Positions 17,519 through 26,504 of a stretch of DNA of 44,896 bases are shown here, piece after piece. Each line of letters starts with the position of its first letter. The stretch's first letter is position 1. The notes under the pieces were generated by a model. That model was not told where the DNA came from, did no database searches, and saw only the letters and a program-made list of their open reading frames with translations. Made by a program: the position numbers and the translations under genes. The DNA is from Candidatus Desulfacyla euxinica (lineage in GTDB: Bacteria; Desulfobacterota; DSM-4660; Desulfatiglandales; Desulfatiglandaceae): positions 1 to 44,896 of the forward strand of contig JACNJD010000238.1 of assembly GCA_014382715.1 (NCBI GenBank), written 5' to 3'.

Positions 17519-17956
17519 CTACTCAAGACCGTGCATTGACATGGCCTCTTTCACTTTGGCCTCCTTGATCTTGTCCTCGTGGACCAGCTTTTTCTGGGTG
17601 GCCTCTTCCACCTTCTGCATCAGCTGGTCAATATCGCACGGTTTCATAAGGTAATCATAGGCCCCCTTCTTCATCCCTTCGATTGCGGATTCCACCGTTG
17701 CATGACCGGTAAGCATGACAACTTCGGTTAAGGGGTATGATTTCTTGATCTTCTCTAAGGTTTCAATGCCGTCCATCCCCGGCATTTTGACATCTAAAAT
17801 AACAACATCAGTGTTCCGGTGTTTGTCTAAAATGTCCAGCGCCTCTTGTCCGCTGTAGGCCGAGTTTACAACAAGGTCCCTCTTTTTCAAACGCTTTGTC
17901 ATGGTCTCCACAAAAGGGACTTCATCATCCACCAATAAAACCAATGGTTTCATCAT
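17519..17956 (-). CDS. Single-domain response regulator
   Basis: A 145-aa CheY-like receiver: LVLLVDDEVPFVET, VVILDVKMPGMDG, VVMLTGHATVESA, YLMKPCDIDQL and a short charged helical tail. It is very similar to the receiver at 14878-15276, which suggests duplication. It precedes the Cache kinase by 60 bp and has a good Shine-Dalgarno (GGAGGG). It appears to start the transcription unit running down to 12846. Confidence 0.9.
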   Translation of the reverse strand: MMKPLVLLVDDEVPFVETMTKRLKKRDLVVNSAYSGQEALDILDKHRNTDVVILDVKMPGMDGIETLEKIKKSYPLTEVVMLTGHATVESAIEGMKKGAYDYLMKPCDIDQLMQKVEEATQKKLVHEDKIKEAKVKEAMSMHGLE

Positions 17957-17985
17957 TGTTATTTCCCTCCTTTAATGCTTGACGC

Positions 17986-18011
17986 CCATGTAAAAAGTCA
18001 ATTTTACATGG
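17986..18011 (-). promoter_or_regulatory. Inverted repeat in receiver/kinase operon leader
   Basis: CCATGTAAAA (17986-17995) and TTTTACATGG (18002-18011) are perfect 10-bp arms around AGTCAA. They lie 30 bp upstream of the receiver start at 17956. This could be an operator or a leader hairpin. Confidence 0.5.
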
Positions 18012-18087
18012 ATTTAGGAATTCAGGAATTGCGAATTATTGTCAGGTGAAGTTGTTTTAATCAATCCAAAATCCAAAATCAAAAATC

Positions 18088-18121
18088 GTGCCTTAATCAT
18101 GCCTTGGCGTGATTAAGGCAC
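18088..18121 (-). terminator. Rho-independent terminator of the DASS gene
   Basis: GTGCCTTAATCATGC pairs with GCGTGATTAAGGCAC around a short loop. In the minus direction it is followed by GATTTTTGATTTTGG. It starts three bases after the stop of the symporter gene. Confidence 0.8.
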
Positions 18122-18124
18122 AAT

Positions 18125-19735
18125 CTACTTCATGCCTGCATCCATAGCGCTCCTGGCCGTCTCAAGAATGCCCTCAGGAAATCCGACAACCTTGTAAACC
18201 ACCAAGAATTCAAAGACCCAGAGCACGGCCATGGAAAGGAGAAACAGAACAAATCCGTATTTTATGAAGTCCATGGGATGAATCATCTTCTCACCCGTAT
18301 CCGGGTATGTCCCTAAACCGTAAACAATGGCGTTATTCGGGGTGCCTACGATGAGAAAATGGGCAAACGAGGTGGCAAATGCCACGGCCAGGCCCACTGC
18401 CCAGGGTTCCCCCTCAACACCTGTCATGATCCCCATGGGAATTACGATTGGACCTAAGAGGGCGGTTGTACCGGCGTCGGACATGAAATTGGTCATAAGC
18501 CCGGACAGGGCAGAAAGCCCGACCCATAAACCATAGCCCTGGTCCATATTCACACCGGAAAGGATCTTCAGAAAGCTCTGGGCCAACCACATGGCGGCGC
18601 CGCTTTCTTTGAGAAGGGCGCCTAAGGTCAAGGCCCCGCAGTACATGAACCATGCGTCCCAGGATATACCTCCCAGGATCTTTTTCCAGTCCGTGGTCTT
18701 GAACACGACAGGTATGAGGAGGGCCAACAGTGCAGGCCCCCCGAGACCGAGTTCCTCCCCACCAACGATCCACAGGACAAGGATAAGGATCAGCATCCCG
18801 AAGGTGACGTACTCTGGGTAGGTCATCTTGCCCATCTTCCTGGTTTCTTCCTTGATGGCAACCAGGCCGGGCGTAAGGTCTTTGGTCTTGATCTTTCTGC
18901 CAAAGAGCAGGAGCATATAAACAGCAACAATGAATCCAAGTATCGGAACAATGGGGAACCCGTATTTCATCCAGGTGAAGAAGTCCATTGAGACGTTATA
19001 TTCACTCCAGAACCCCATCATAATCACGTTACGGCCGCCGGCTGCAGGCGATCCCACCCCGCCCACATTCAGGGAAAAACAGAGAGCAAACAGCAAGAAC
19101 TTTGCCAGGGCAGGGTCGTGCTCTATCTTACCCCCTGTGCTCTTTGCCGATACAGCGCCAAAATAGACTGCGGCCATTACCGGGGTCATAAAGGCGCACA
19201 TGGCGTGGGCCGATATAAAAGACCCTACAACGGACATGCTGATACACAGGACAAAGACAGGGACCATGAAGCCTTTGGTCCAACCCAGGAGCCAGCTTGC
19301 CAACCGTTTATGAAGACCCACGTCTACGACGGCAACACCCATGGCCAGGACCCCTAAGAGGAACATGGGCGCGTCGCCTGCAAAGGTCTTTCCGATCATG
19401 CTTCGGGGAAGAAGATGGAGGAAGTAGGCCAGAATCGGCATCAGGATACCGGTCAATCCGATGGGGATAGCCTCGGTGGCAAAGAAGATGATGGCCATGG
19501 GAATAATGCCGAGCACAATCATGGTCTTATGGGCGGCGTCAGCAACGTTGTGCGCCACCTCCCACTCCATCATTTTTTTGGCAAAGCCGTATTTTTCAAC
19601 TATCTCCACCAACGTCTGCGGGGTGGGCAATATAAAGGCAATCAGGATAAAGATTCCGGCGCCAAGGCAGATCCATAATAGCTTATTAGCCATGATTCCG
19701 CCCCCACCAGCGTCGTGTTCTATTTCGTGACTCAT
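18125..19735 (-). CDS. DASS/SLC13-family sodium:anion symporter
   Basis: A 536-aa polytopic membrane protein. Recognisable segments are EAIPIGLTGILMPILAYFLH, FLLGVLAMGVAVVDVGLHKR, LCFSLNVGGVGSPAAGGRNV and LMTNFMSDAGTTALLGPIVI (the last is close to the SNT-type signature), then LIVGTPNNAIVYGLG. DASS proteins import sulfate or di- and tricarboxylates with sodium. The motif does not separate sulfate from dicarboxylates. The CBS-domain gene lies 37 bp upstream in the same unit, and a strong terminator follows, so the two form a compact operon. Confidence 0.9.
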   Translation of the reverse strand: MSHEIEHDAGGGGIMANKLLWICLGAGIFILIAFILPTPQTLVEIVEKYGFAKKMMEWEVAHNVADAAHKTMIVLGIIPMAIIFFATEAIPIGLTGILMPILAYFLHLLPRSMIGKTFAGDAPMFLLGVLAMGVAVVDVGLHKRLASWLLGWTKGFMVPVFVLCISMSVVGSFISAHAMCAFMTPVMAAVYFGAVSAKSTGGKIEHDPALAKFLLFALCFSLNVGGVGSPAAGGRNVIMMGFWSEYNVSMDFFTWMKYGFPIVPILGFIVAVYMLLLFGRKIKTKDLTPGLVAIKEETRKMGKMTYPEYVTFGMLILILVLWIVGGEELGLGGPALLALLIPVVFKTTDWKKILGGISWDAWFMYCGALTLGALLKESGAAMWLAQSFLKILSGVNMDQGYGLWVGLSALSGLMTNFMSDAGTTALLGPIVIPMGIMTGVEGEPWAVGLAVAFATSFAHFLIVGTPNNAIVYGLGTYPDTGEKMIHPMDFIKYGFVLFLLSMAVLWVFEFLVVYKVVGFPEGILETARSAMDAGMK

Positions 19736-19772
19736 TTAATAAAACCCTCCTTAATAAAAAATTTGAATTAGC

Positions 19773-20333
19773 CTAAATTGCACAGATCTTCATAAGGTGG
19801 AACATCTCCGCAAAAACATCTGTCAGTCTCAGTATCCCGACGATCTCTTCCCCCCGGGTTACCAGCAAAGAGTGGTGATCACCCATCACCAACAGGTGTA
19901 CTGCTTCCTCCAGGGCGGCATCTTCGCTGATATACTCACCCTCGGTGGGGGTATACATGAAGGTCTTCACCCTAAAACTGGCGGCTTTGATGCAGATGTC
20001 CTTGAGGGGGTTTTCCCACAAGGCCTCCTGTTTGAGCATTGTCTGCAGAAACGATGGGCTAAAACCGGCGCGTGACAATCTTTCTAAATCGCCTACGTTC
20101 TCATATTTTGGCTCTAAGGCTCTCAATACGTCCAACTGGCTTATTTTCCCGACTATTTTTTTGTTTTTGTCGTATACCAATACAGCTCTGTGAAGATATA
20201 GATACCGCTCCCTGTCAAGCGCCTCCTGGGCCTCCTCCAGCGCCGTGACGGCGTCAAAAAGCGTGGCATCATCAGAAACAGTGGCATATTCCTCAAGAGG
20301 CACCACTAAATCTTTTACGGTTATTGTTTTCAT
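19773..20333 (-). CDS. Two-CBS-domain protein
   Basis: A 186-aa protein with a tandem CBS pair: first ATVSDDATLFDAVTALEEAQ with HRAVLVYDKNKKIVGKIS, second GEYISEDAALEEAVHLLVMG with HHSLLVTRGEEIVGILRLTD. CBS pairs bind adenine nucleotides and act as energy sensors on transporters and enzymes. It immediately precedes the DASS symporter, so a regulatory role on that transporter is likely but inferred. The Shine-Dalgarno is GGGGGAGG. Confidence 0.88.
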   Translation of the reverse strand: MKTITVKDLVVPLEEYATVSDDATLFDAVTALEEAQEALDRERYLYLHRAVLVYDKNKKIVGKISQLDVLRALEPKYENVGDLERLSRAGFSPSFLQTMLKQEALWENPLKDICIKAASFRVKTFMYTPTEGEYISEDAALEEAVHLLVMGDHHSLLVTRGEEIVGILRLTDVFAEMFHLMKICAI

Positions 20334-20453
20334 CGATTACCTCCCCCGAAACGTTGAACTCCAAATTACTTTGTGAAATAATACACGTAGTATGACAATA
20401 GAAACGACTCAATGCAAGCAAAATCTTTAACCTATGCGGCAATAATTTAGAGA

Positions 20454-21698
20454 TTACTCGTGAGTCGAAAAGCCGTCAGACGGGGGAAAGGACAGGATAA
20501 ACTCAGCACCCTTTCCTTCCTCGCTTTTTACTCTTATTGTGCCCCCGAGTCCTTCCACAATCTGTTTTACAAAGGGCAACCCCAAGCCCTTTCCGTACGG
20601 GTCAATCTTCTTGGCTCCCTTGGACCGGAAGAAATCATCAAATACCTTGGGGATGTCCTCATCATTTATACCGATTCCAGTATCCTTAATCATGAAAACC
20701 ACACTCCCCCCTGAAGCGGAGAGAGCCAGGGAAATATTTCCACCCTTCGGAGTGTATTTAATGGCATTGGTAATCAGATTGTTGAGGATCTTCTCTACCT
20801 CATCCTCGCTCCCCATGAGAATCAGGTCCTGATCCGGTAAATCAACATCCATGGCCAGGCCTTTTTCCAGAGCGCTTGTCTTGAACAGGTCAACTGCCCT
20901 CTGTATCTGCACGTTCATTGAAAGGGGAATCGACTGGGTGTCAGGCCTTTTTGTCTGCCATTCATATATGTCTAACAGGTCGGTCGATACCTCCGTAAGG
21001 GAGTCTATACGCCTGTATATCCGCCCAATCAGCTCTTTCTGTTTTTCAGTCAGAGGGCCCACATACCCCTTCTGCATAACGTCCAAAAGTCCCTGGACCG
21101 CCATCAATGGAGCTTTCAGCTCGTGGGTCATCATCATGATAAAATCACTCTTGGCCTTATCCTGCTGTTCAAGGGCGTCATAGCTCCTTGCATTTTCCAA
21201 AGAAATGGCCCCCTGAGCAGCCAGGGCTGAAAGAAAATCGATTTCATCCCGGGTAAAGGATCTTTTTTCGCCGGTGTAAAGACGCAGTGTGCCGATAACC
21301 TTTGTCCTTCCCTTTAAGGGGAGGGACAACACACTTACAAGACCTTCTCTACGGGCTTCTTCGGGATATTGAATCCCCGGATCGTTAGGGGCATCTGAAA
21401 CAAAATGGGGTGTCCCCTCCAATGCCTTAGCGAGGCTCTTGTCGGCCTCCACCGGACCCTTGTGAACATATTCTTCGCTCAATCCACAGGCAAATGCCAG
21501 TTCCAAACGATTTGTTTTCTGGTCCAACAGCCGTATGGAGACCCCTTTCACCCCCATGATATCGATGATACTTTGGCATACAAAGCCGAGTCTCGGCTCG
21601 AGTCCGAGCGTGGAGGTAATATCCTTGGCCACCTGGTTTAACAACTCAAGCCGCCGAAGGCTGTTTTCAAGATCTTTGTTTATCTCCACAGCCCTCAC
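20454..21698 (-). CDS. GAF-domain sensor histidine kinase
   Basis: A 414-aa soluble kinase with no membrane span. A GAF domain covers about 20-175 (GVKGVSIRLLDQKTNRLELA, LSLPLKGRTKVIGTLRLYTG). The dimerisation/phosphoacceptor box is MMMTHELKAPLMAVQG (His about 192). The ATPase has N box LNNLITNAIKYTPKGG and G boxes IKDTGIGINDEDIP and GKGLGLPFVKQIVE. The GAF ligand is unknown. Its start overlaps the stop of the receiver gene by four bases, so the two are translated together and form a pair. Confidence 0.92.
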   Translation of the reverse strand: MRAVEINKDLENSLRRLELLNQVAKDITSTLGLEPRLGFVCQSIIDIMGVKGVSIRLLDQKTNRLELAFACGLSEEYVHKGPVEADKSLAKALEGTPHFVSDAPNDPGIQYPEEARREGLVSVLSLPLKGRTKVIGTLRLYTGEKRSFTRDEIDFLSALAAQGAISLENARSYDALEQQDKAKSDFIMMMTHELKAPLMAVQGLLDVMQKGYVGPLTEKQKELIGRIYRRIDSLTEVSTDLLDIYEWQTKRPDTQSIPLSMNVQIQRAVDLFKTSALEKGLAMDVDLPDQDLILMGSEDEVEKILNNLITNAIKYTPKGGNISLALSASGGSVVFMIKDTGIGINDEDIPKVFDDFFRSKGAKKIDPYGKGLGLPFVKQIVEGLGGTIRVKSEEGKGAEFILSFPPSDGFSTHE

Positions 21699-22105
21699 CC
21701 CTTTTTTATCAATTTTCCGACCTTCTCTAAGAGGGCATCAAGTTGAATCGGTTTCTCCACCAATTCATCCACCGGCAGGTAATCTTCATCTGTCTCGGGA
21801 GAGAATTTCATATGCATCTTCTGGGATACACCTGTAACCATGAGAATGGGTATGTTGGCATAATCCCTGTATGGCGATTGAGGATCCGGGCTTCTGAGCT
21901 GGTACGAGACCTGAAAGCCTTCTGTTATGGAATCCATCATCACATCAAGGATAATAAGATCCGGATTGATCTCCTTTACAAGCCTGAGGCCCTCGGTCCC
22001 ATTATAAGCGCTTTCCACCTGATAGTCGTTGGCCTCTAATGTAATCTGCATGCTTTCAACCAGATCGGGGTCATCATCAATAATGAGAATCTTTGGCTTG
22101 TCCAT
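21695..22105 (-). CDS. Response regulator (receiver only)
   Basis: A 136-aa receiver: ILIIDDDPDLVES, phosphoacceptor LIILDVMMDSITEG, then an insertion QLRSPDPQSPYRDYANIP before ILMVTGVSQKMHM, and VEKPIQLDALL. The frame opens at 22132, but the ATG at 22105 (MDKPKILIIDDD) has a strong Shine-Dalgarno (GGAGGAGAAGG) and is preferred. The insertion between beta-3 and beta-4 is longer than in CheY. It is cotranscribed with the GAF kinase. Confidence 0.9.
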   Translation of the reverse strand: MDKPKILIIDDDPDLVESMQITLEANDYQVESAYNGTEGLRLVKEINPDLIILDVMMDSITEGFQVSYQLRSPDPQSPYRDYANIPILMVTGVSQKMHMKFSPETDEDYLPVDELVEKPIQLDALLEKVGKLIKKG

Positions 22106-22162
22106 CCTTCTCCTCCTTTTATAAGCGTTCACAGGTTGAAAGGTTCAACGTTCAAGGTTAAA

Positions 22163-22277
22163 AACTCGTAAAAAGTCAGAAATCGCCCGTTTTTGTCATT
22201 CCCGCCCCGCATCAAGTGCGGGATAAACTGCAGCGGGAATCCAGGAAACTCAATCCCGCGGGAGACTCCCGCTCTCC
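22163..22277. repeat. REPIN-like palindromic element, copy B (decayed)
   Basis: CTCGTAAAAAGTCAGAAATC matches copies A and C. Internal hairpins CCCGCATCAAGTGCGGG and CCCGCGGGAGACTCCCGC are rearranged. It lies between the hydrogenase large-subunit gene and the two-component pair. Confidence 0.6.
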
Positions 22278-22344
22278 TACATACGCCTCCAAAATGGAGG
22301 CCGAGGAGAAGAATACAACCTCTGAACCCTGAACCTCTGAACGG

Positions 22345-23631
22345 TTACAGGAAAATACAATGGGTAGAGCAGGAAATACAGGGATCATAGGCCCTCACAA
22401 GCATCTCCACCATGAGTTCTATCTCTTCTTCACTGTGGTTCTTGATCTGAGGAACAAAAGCTTCCATATCTTTCTGGATATTTGCGTGGTTCTGATTTGT
22501 GGGGATAATGCAGTTTGCCCAGACACATTCACCATTGCTGTTGTACTCGTATTCATGAAATAAAATACCTCTGGGCACCTCCACAGAGGCAACTCCCCTC
22601 CCGGCTTGAATGGAAAAGGAGGGTTTTTCATCCTTAATCCCGTTTCCCAGGAGATCATCTATGAGCCGGATTGAATCGTCTATGGAATGAACCACTTCCA
22701 CTAATTGAGCGATATTATTCATAAAAGGGTTATAATTTATGGGTCTGAGCTGGAAGGTTTCTGCAACCCCTCTGGCCTTGGGAGTCAGATGATCATAATT
22801 GAGGTTCAGCCTGGCAAGGGCGCCCACCATATAGGAATCTCTCTTATGTCTTGTGAATTTGGCGGTGGAGTGGGGGACTAAGTATTCATTGGTGATCTCC
22901 TTGTAGTTATCAACGGGCCAGCTCCCGCCATCCGTGGAGGCGATATCACCGTCGTATAGTGCATATTCATCCGCGCTGGTCAGGGCGATATACTCGGTTT
23001 CCCTGCTGAAGTCCGGGAGGTTTCCTGCGAGATCCTTTATGAGTGAGGCCAGGGCCTCCACGTCGGGCATAGAGTCTGCCAGCCGCGTGCGCAGGGTTTC
23101 GAGCTCTTCGGCGGCTGGCCACTTAGTGAATCCCCCCACAACCGGCCTCTGCGGATGGATTGTCCGGCCCCCAATAAGGTCGGACATCTCATTGGCCATA
23201 CGGTGCAGACGGACCACAAGAAGGACCTGGTCTTTATGGGTGGATACCAGAGGGACAACACTTGGCACCTTCAGGAGATCGGGAAGCACAAGATATCCTA
23301 AATGAAGGATATGGCTCTGCAGGTTTTCAGCGTGAACGAGTAACCTTCGAAGTTTCTCCGTCTGCCCGGTCAATGTCACACCCATGGCTGCCTCAGTGGC
23401 CTTAAGGGATGTGAGGGTATGCCCGATAGAACATATTCCGCATATCCTGGAGGTAATGTGGGCCAGTTCATACCACTTCCGTCCCCTCAGCATGGCCTCG
23501 AAAAAACGGGGCGCCTCCACTACCTGCCACTGACATTCCTCCACCCTGCCATCTCTTATCTTAATATTGATATTTCCATGGCCCTCCACACGGGTAATGT
23601 GGTTAACCTTGATGATCTTTTCATTGCTCAT
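22345..23631 (-). CDS. hydA: NiFe hydrogenase large subunit (group 3b type)
   Basis: A 428-aa catalytic subunit. The N-terminal NiFe ligands are RICGICSIGH (Cys64, Cys67) and the C-terminal ones are DPCISCSTH (Cys418, Cys421); RVEGHGN precedes them. Only four residues, CIFL, follow His424. In the archaeal soluble hydrogenase I family a similarly short tail is removed by a maturation protease; classical enzymes have a longer one. With the diaphorase-type partner genes it fits group 3b, which couples H2 to NADP(H) and can reduce sulfur. It overlaps hydD by four bases. No maturation genes are in the window. Confidence 0.93.
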   Translation of the reverse strand: MSNEKIIKVNHITRVEGHGNINIKIRDGRVEECQWQVVEAPRFFEAMLRGRKWYELAHITSRICGICSIGHTLTSLKATEAAMGVTLTGQTEKLRRLLVHAENLQSHILHLGYLVLPDLLKVPSVVPLVSTHKDQVLLVVRLHRMANEMSDLIGGRTIHPQRPVVGGFTKWPAAEELETLRTRLADSMPDVEALASLIKDLAGNLPDFSRETEYIALTSADEYALYDGDIASTDGGSWPVDNYKEITNEYLVPHSTAKFTRHKRDSYMVGALARLNLNYDHLTPKARGVAETFQLRPINYNPFMNNIAQLVEVVHSIDDSIRLIDDLLGNGIKDEKPSFSIQAGRGVASVEVPRGILFHEYEYNSNGECVWANCIIPTNQNHANIQKDMEAFVPQIKNHSEEEIELMVEMLVRAYDPCISCSTHCIFL

Positions 23632-24368
23632 TTTGCCACCTCCGAAAATCCGGTATACAGTCTGAAGCTCCCGAGGATATCCTGCACACTCAGTCCGTGG
23701 GTGGCCAGGACCTCCCTTTGGGAATCGGCATTGGGGTCATCTACAAGACCCCTGCATCCCCAGCAAAAGCTCCCCTCTGTGACACAGCATGCCCCGCAGC
23801 CTGCCCGGGTAACCGGTCCCATACAGGTCATTCCCTTTTCGAAAACGCATATATTCTCAGCCATCTTACACTCCACACATACGGGGAAGTTGTTGATTTC
23901 CGGGTTTTTTCCCAACAGGAGCGCCTTGACCACCATGGCGAATTCATCTCGATTTATGGGGCATCCATGGATTTTGAAATCCACCGGGACCACTGCATTA
24001 AGAGGCCGGGACGGATAGGTCTCATAATGTGATGCCTTATCCCCATAAACCAGCTTCCTTACATATTCCTGATCATGAAAGTTTTTCAGACAGGTGATCC
24101 CGCCCAGGGTGGCGCATGAGCCGAGGGCGACCAGTACCCCGGCATTTGCGCGTATCCCCTTTAGCCGTTCTTCGTCCGACTTGCGTGTGATTGCGCCCTC
24201 TACAAAGGCTATGTCATAATTGTCCGAATGTTCTTTCATGGCCTCCCTGAAAGTCACGACATCCACAGCCTCAAGCACCTTCAGGAGATCCTCTTCCAGG
24301 TTAATGACTTGAAGCTGACACCCCTCGCAGCTGGCAAAGTCAAAAAACGCTACTCTCGGTTTCTCCAT
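23628..24368 (-). CDS. hydD: NiFe hydrogenase small subunit
   Basis: A 246-aa protein with the proximal cluster motif FASCEGCQLQ (Cys14, Cys17), LGSCATLGGI and CPINRDEF. The cysteine-rich end holds further clusters (CVECKMAENIC, CMGPVTRAGCGACC, CWGCRGLVDDPN). It carries electrons between the NiFe site and the flavin subunit. No Tat signal is present, so the enzyme is cytoplasmic. It overlaps hydG by one base and hydA by four. Confidence 0.93.
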   Translation of the reverse strand: MEKPRVAFFDFASCEGCQLQVINLEEDLLKVLEAVDVVTFREAMKEHSDNYDIAFVEGAITRKSDEERLKGIRANAGVLVALGSCATLGGITCLKNFHDQEYVRKLVYGDKASHYETYPSRPLNAVVPVDFKIHGCPINRDEFAMVVKALLLGKNPEINNFPVCVECKMAENICVFEKGMTCMGPVTRAGCGACCVTEGSFCWGCRGLVDDPNADSQREVLATHGLSVQDILGSFRLYTGFSEVAK

Positions 24369-25204
24369 TACAGCGCCTCCTCGAGGTCAAAGATGTCCGT
24401 ATATCTGAATACCGGCCCGTCCTGACAGACATATAGATGATTGATCTGACAGTGACCGCACTTGCCGATCCCGCATTTCATTTTTCTCTCTAAGGAGAGG
24501 AAGATCTGCCTGTCGGGTATGCCCTTTGCCTTTGCCTCTAATATGACAAAACGATACATCACAGGGGGACCGACCACAATACAGAAAGTCCTGGATGGGT
24601 CCACATGAATTTTAGAGAAAAGGGTGGTGATAACTCCAACATTCCCTTGCCAGCCCGGACCTGATTTATCCACAGAATCGAGGTAAACGATATCTTCCCT
24701 GTTTCCCCACTGCTCCAGCTCGTATAGAAAGATCCGCTCCGATGGGTTTTTGGCGCCGAAAAGGACTATAACCTCGCCATAGTCGTCCCGGTGGTCCAGG
24801 ACAAAACGGATAAATGATCTCAGAGGAATCAGTCCTATGCCGCCTGCCACAAATAGGAGATCCTTTCCCTTGGCCTCTTCTACAGGAAAGTGCGTGCCAA
24901 AGGGACCACGGATTCCCACCCTGTCTCCCGTGACAGAGCCGTGTATGGCAGTGGTGAGGTTTCCGATCTTCCGAATAGCAAGCTCAAAAACACCGTTTTC
25001 CGCGGGAGCGGAAGAGACGGATATAGGGGCCTCGCCAATCCCCATGACAGACAGCTCTACAAACTGTCCGGGGGTGTGACCCAGGGGTTCTCCACTTACG
25101 AGGCGTAACTCGAATAGCTTCTCACTCTCTGTGAGCTGCTCAATTCGAGTAATCTCGGCCCATTTGGGTAGATAGGGAGAATCTTCTAACATGGGTTGAT
25201 TCAT
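24368..25204 (-). CDS. hydG: Hydrogenase FAD/NAD(P)-binding subunit (HydG/AsrB-like)
   Basis: A 278-aa ferredoxin-reductase-type protein. The FAD region contains PGQFVELSVMG and ISVSSAPAENG; the NAD(P) region contains LLFVAGGIGLIPLRS and CIVVGPPVMYRFV. A C-terminal [2Fe-2S] cluster is formed by KCGIGKCGHCQIN and VCQDGPVF. It passes electrons between NAD(P)H and the hydrogenase or anaerobic sulfite-reductase-like partners. A spacer of 158 bp containing a REPIN separates it from hydB. Confidence 0.92.
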   Translation of the reverse strand: MNQPMLEDSPYLPKWAEITRIEQLTESEKLFELRLVSGEPLGHTPGQFVELSVMGIGEAPISVSSAPAENGVFELAIRKIGNLTTAIHGSVTGDRVGIRGPFGTHFPVEEAKGKDLLFVAGGIGLIPLRSFIRFVLDHRDDYGEVIVLFGAKNPSERIFLYELEQWGNREDIVYLDSVDKSGPGWQGNVGVITTLFSKIHVDPSRTFCIVVGPPVMYRFVILEAKAKGIPDRQIFLSLERKMKCGIGKCGHCQINHLYVCQDGPVFRYTDIFDLEEAL

Positions 25205-25231
25205 GGTGGATTCCTCCTTATTTTCGATGAC

Positions 25232-25352
25232 CTTCTAAAAAGTCAGACAGCACCCGTTATTGTCATTCCCGCGAACGCGGGAATCCAGGTAAATCAACCA
25301 CCTACAGACTCCCGCGTTCGCGGGAGTGACGATCTTTGAGATTTTTTACGAG
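25232..25352. repeat. REPIN-like palindromic element, copy C, inside the hydrogenase operon
   Basis: Outer arms CTTCTAAAAAGTCAGA and GATTTTTTACGAG enclose two inverted REP units (CATTCCCGCGAACGCGGGAA and ACTCCCGCGTTCGCGGGAGT). It fills most of the hydB-hydG spacer. Confidence 0.75.
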
Positions 25353-25362
25353 CCCTCAATCG

Positions 25363-26391
25363 TTATCCTTCTTTCAGCTTGTTAAACAGATTTACCGGAT
25401 CGGCAATATCCGGGAGACAGCCTGAAGCACATCTGCCACATCCCACACACGCCAGGTCATCAAGTATCTCGAAAAGATAGTGGCCCTTTCGGAAGAACCG
25501 ATGACGGTACCTCGATGCCCTGGTCTCACGGAAGTTCTCACCCGTGGCAACTGCGGCAAAATCCTGAAGCAAACACCCATCCCATCGACGGATCCGTTCT
25601 CCATGTGCCAGGTCCAGGTCCACATGGTCCTCTACATCAAAACAATAACAGGTGGGGCAGACAATGTTACAGGTTCCGCAGCTCAGACATTTACTTGCCT
25701 GCTCTTCCCATAAGAAATTATTCCAGGAATGCTCTAAGAGTTTGGGAATATCCCTTTTAGGAAAGGCGAAGCCTCTTTTTTTACATATGTGAGAGATCCG
25801 GGAACGTATCCTTACCCTCTCCCGGGCATCGTCCGTGGTGGCTGGTTTCAGCTTTGCATGCTCCTCCAGGAGATTTCTCCCCCTATTGGTTCCGATCTCT
25901 ACAATAAAATGTTCTCCCATATCTGTAAACATAAGGTCGAAGCCTTCGGACACTGTAGATGCTCCCATATCAGCCCAGAAGGATCGTGGTGCAACCGCTG
26001 TCGGGTCCACACCGATGACTAGGGCCGCCTCTCTACGTTGCAGGTAATGGGGATCAGGAACTCCTCTCGCAAAGATCCTGTCCATCTGATTGATGGCTTT
26101 GATATCATAGGGATGTACACCAAAAAGAATAAAAGGGTCGTTTTCTATCAATGGAGTGATCTCTGAATCAGGGGTCAGCGCGAATTGCAGCAATGCCTCT
26201 TTCGGGGGCAGGAAATACTTCTTGGGAGAGATCAGGGTGCAGTCAAAATCCAGGCAAAGCTCCTCAGGTGCCTTTATAGAGCCATAAATAAATGACCCGT
26301 CCTTGGGTTTTACCCCTTCTACCTGATAATTGTTAATAAGGTTTTGAACAAACAGATCATGATCCGATTTTTCAATCAGTTGCAATTCCAT
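25363..26391 (-). CDS. hydB: Hydrogenase iron-sulfur beta subunit (HydB/AsrA-like)
   Basis: A 342-aa protein. The C-terminal half has two [4Fe-4S] motifs, CLSCGTCNIVCPTCYCFDV (about 235-253) and CVGCGRCASGCLP (about 315-327). The N-terminal half includes FALTPDSEITPLI, LFGVHPYDIKAINQMD and AALVIGVDP, as in the beta subunits of sulfhydrogenase and anaerobic sulfite reductase. It is the first gene of the operon; the ATG follows GGAGG. A sigma-54-type promoter lies about 115-130 bp upstream. Confidence 0.92.
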   Translation of the reverse strand: MELQLIEKSDHDLFVQNLINNYQVEGVKPKDGSFIYGSIKAPEELCLDFDCTLISPKKYFLPPKEALLQFALTPDSEITPLIENDPFILFGVHPYDIKAINQMDRIFARGVPDPHYLQRREAALVIGVDPTAVAPRSFWADMGASTVSEGFDLMFTDMGEHFIVEIGTNRGRNLLEEHAKLKPATTDDARERVRIRSRISHICKKRGFAFPKRDIPKLLEHSWNNFLWEEQASKCLSCGTCNIVCPTCYCFDVEDHVDLDLAHGERIRRWDGCLLQDFAAVATGENFRETRASRYRHRFFRKGHYLFEILDDLACVGCGRCASGCLPDIADPVNLFNKLKEG

Positions 26392-26504
26392 TACCTTACC
26401 TCCATATCAAGTTCCAGACGGGTATGTGAGCAGGTTCAGCGCTTGTCGATGAAAACAAGAATCCCACTGCTTCATCTAAAATACAATTTTCATTTCATTA
26501 TATC

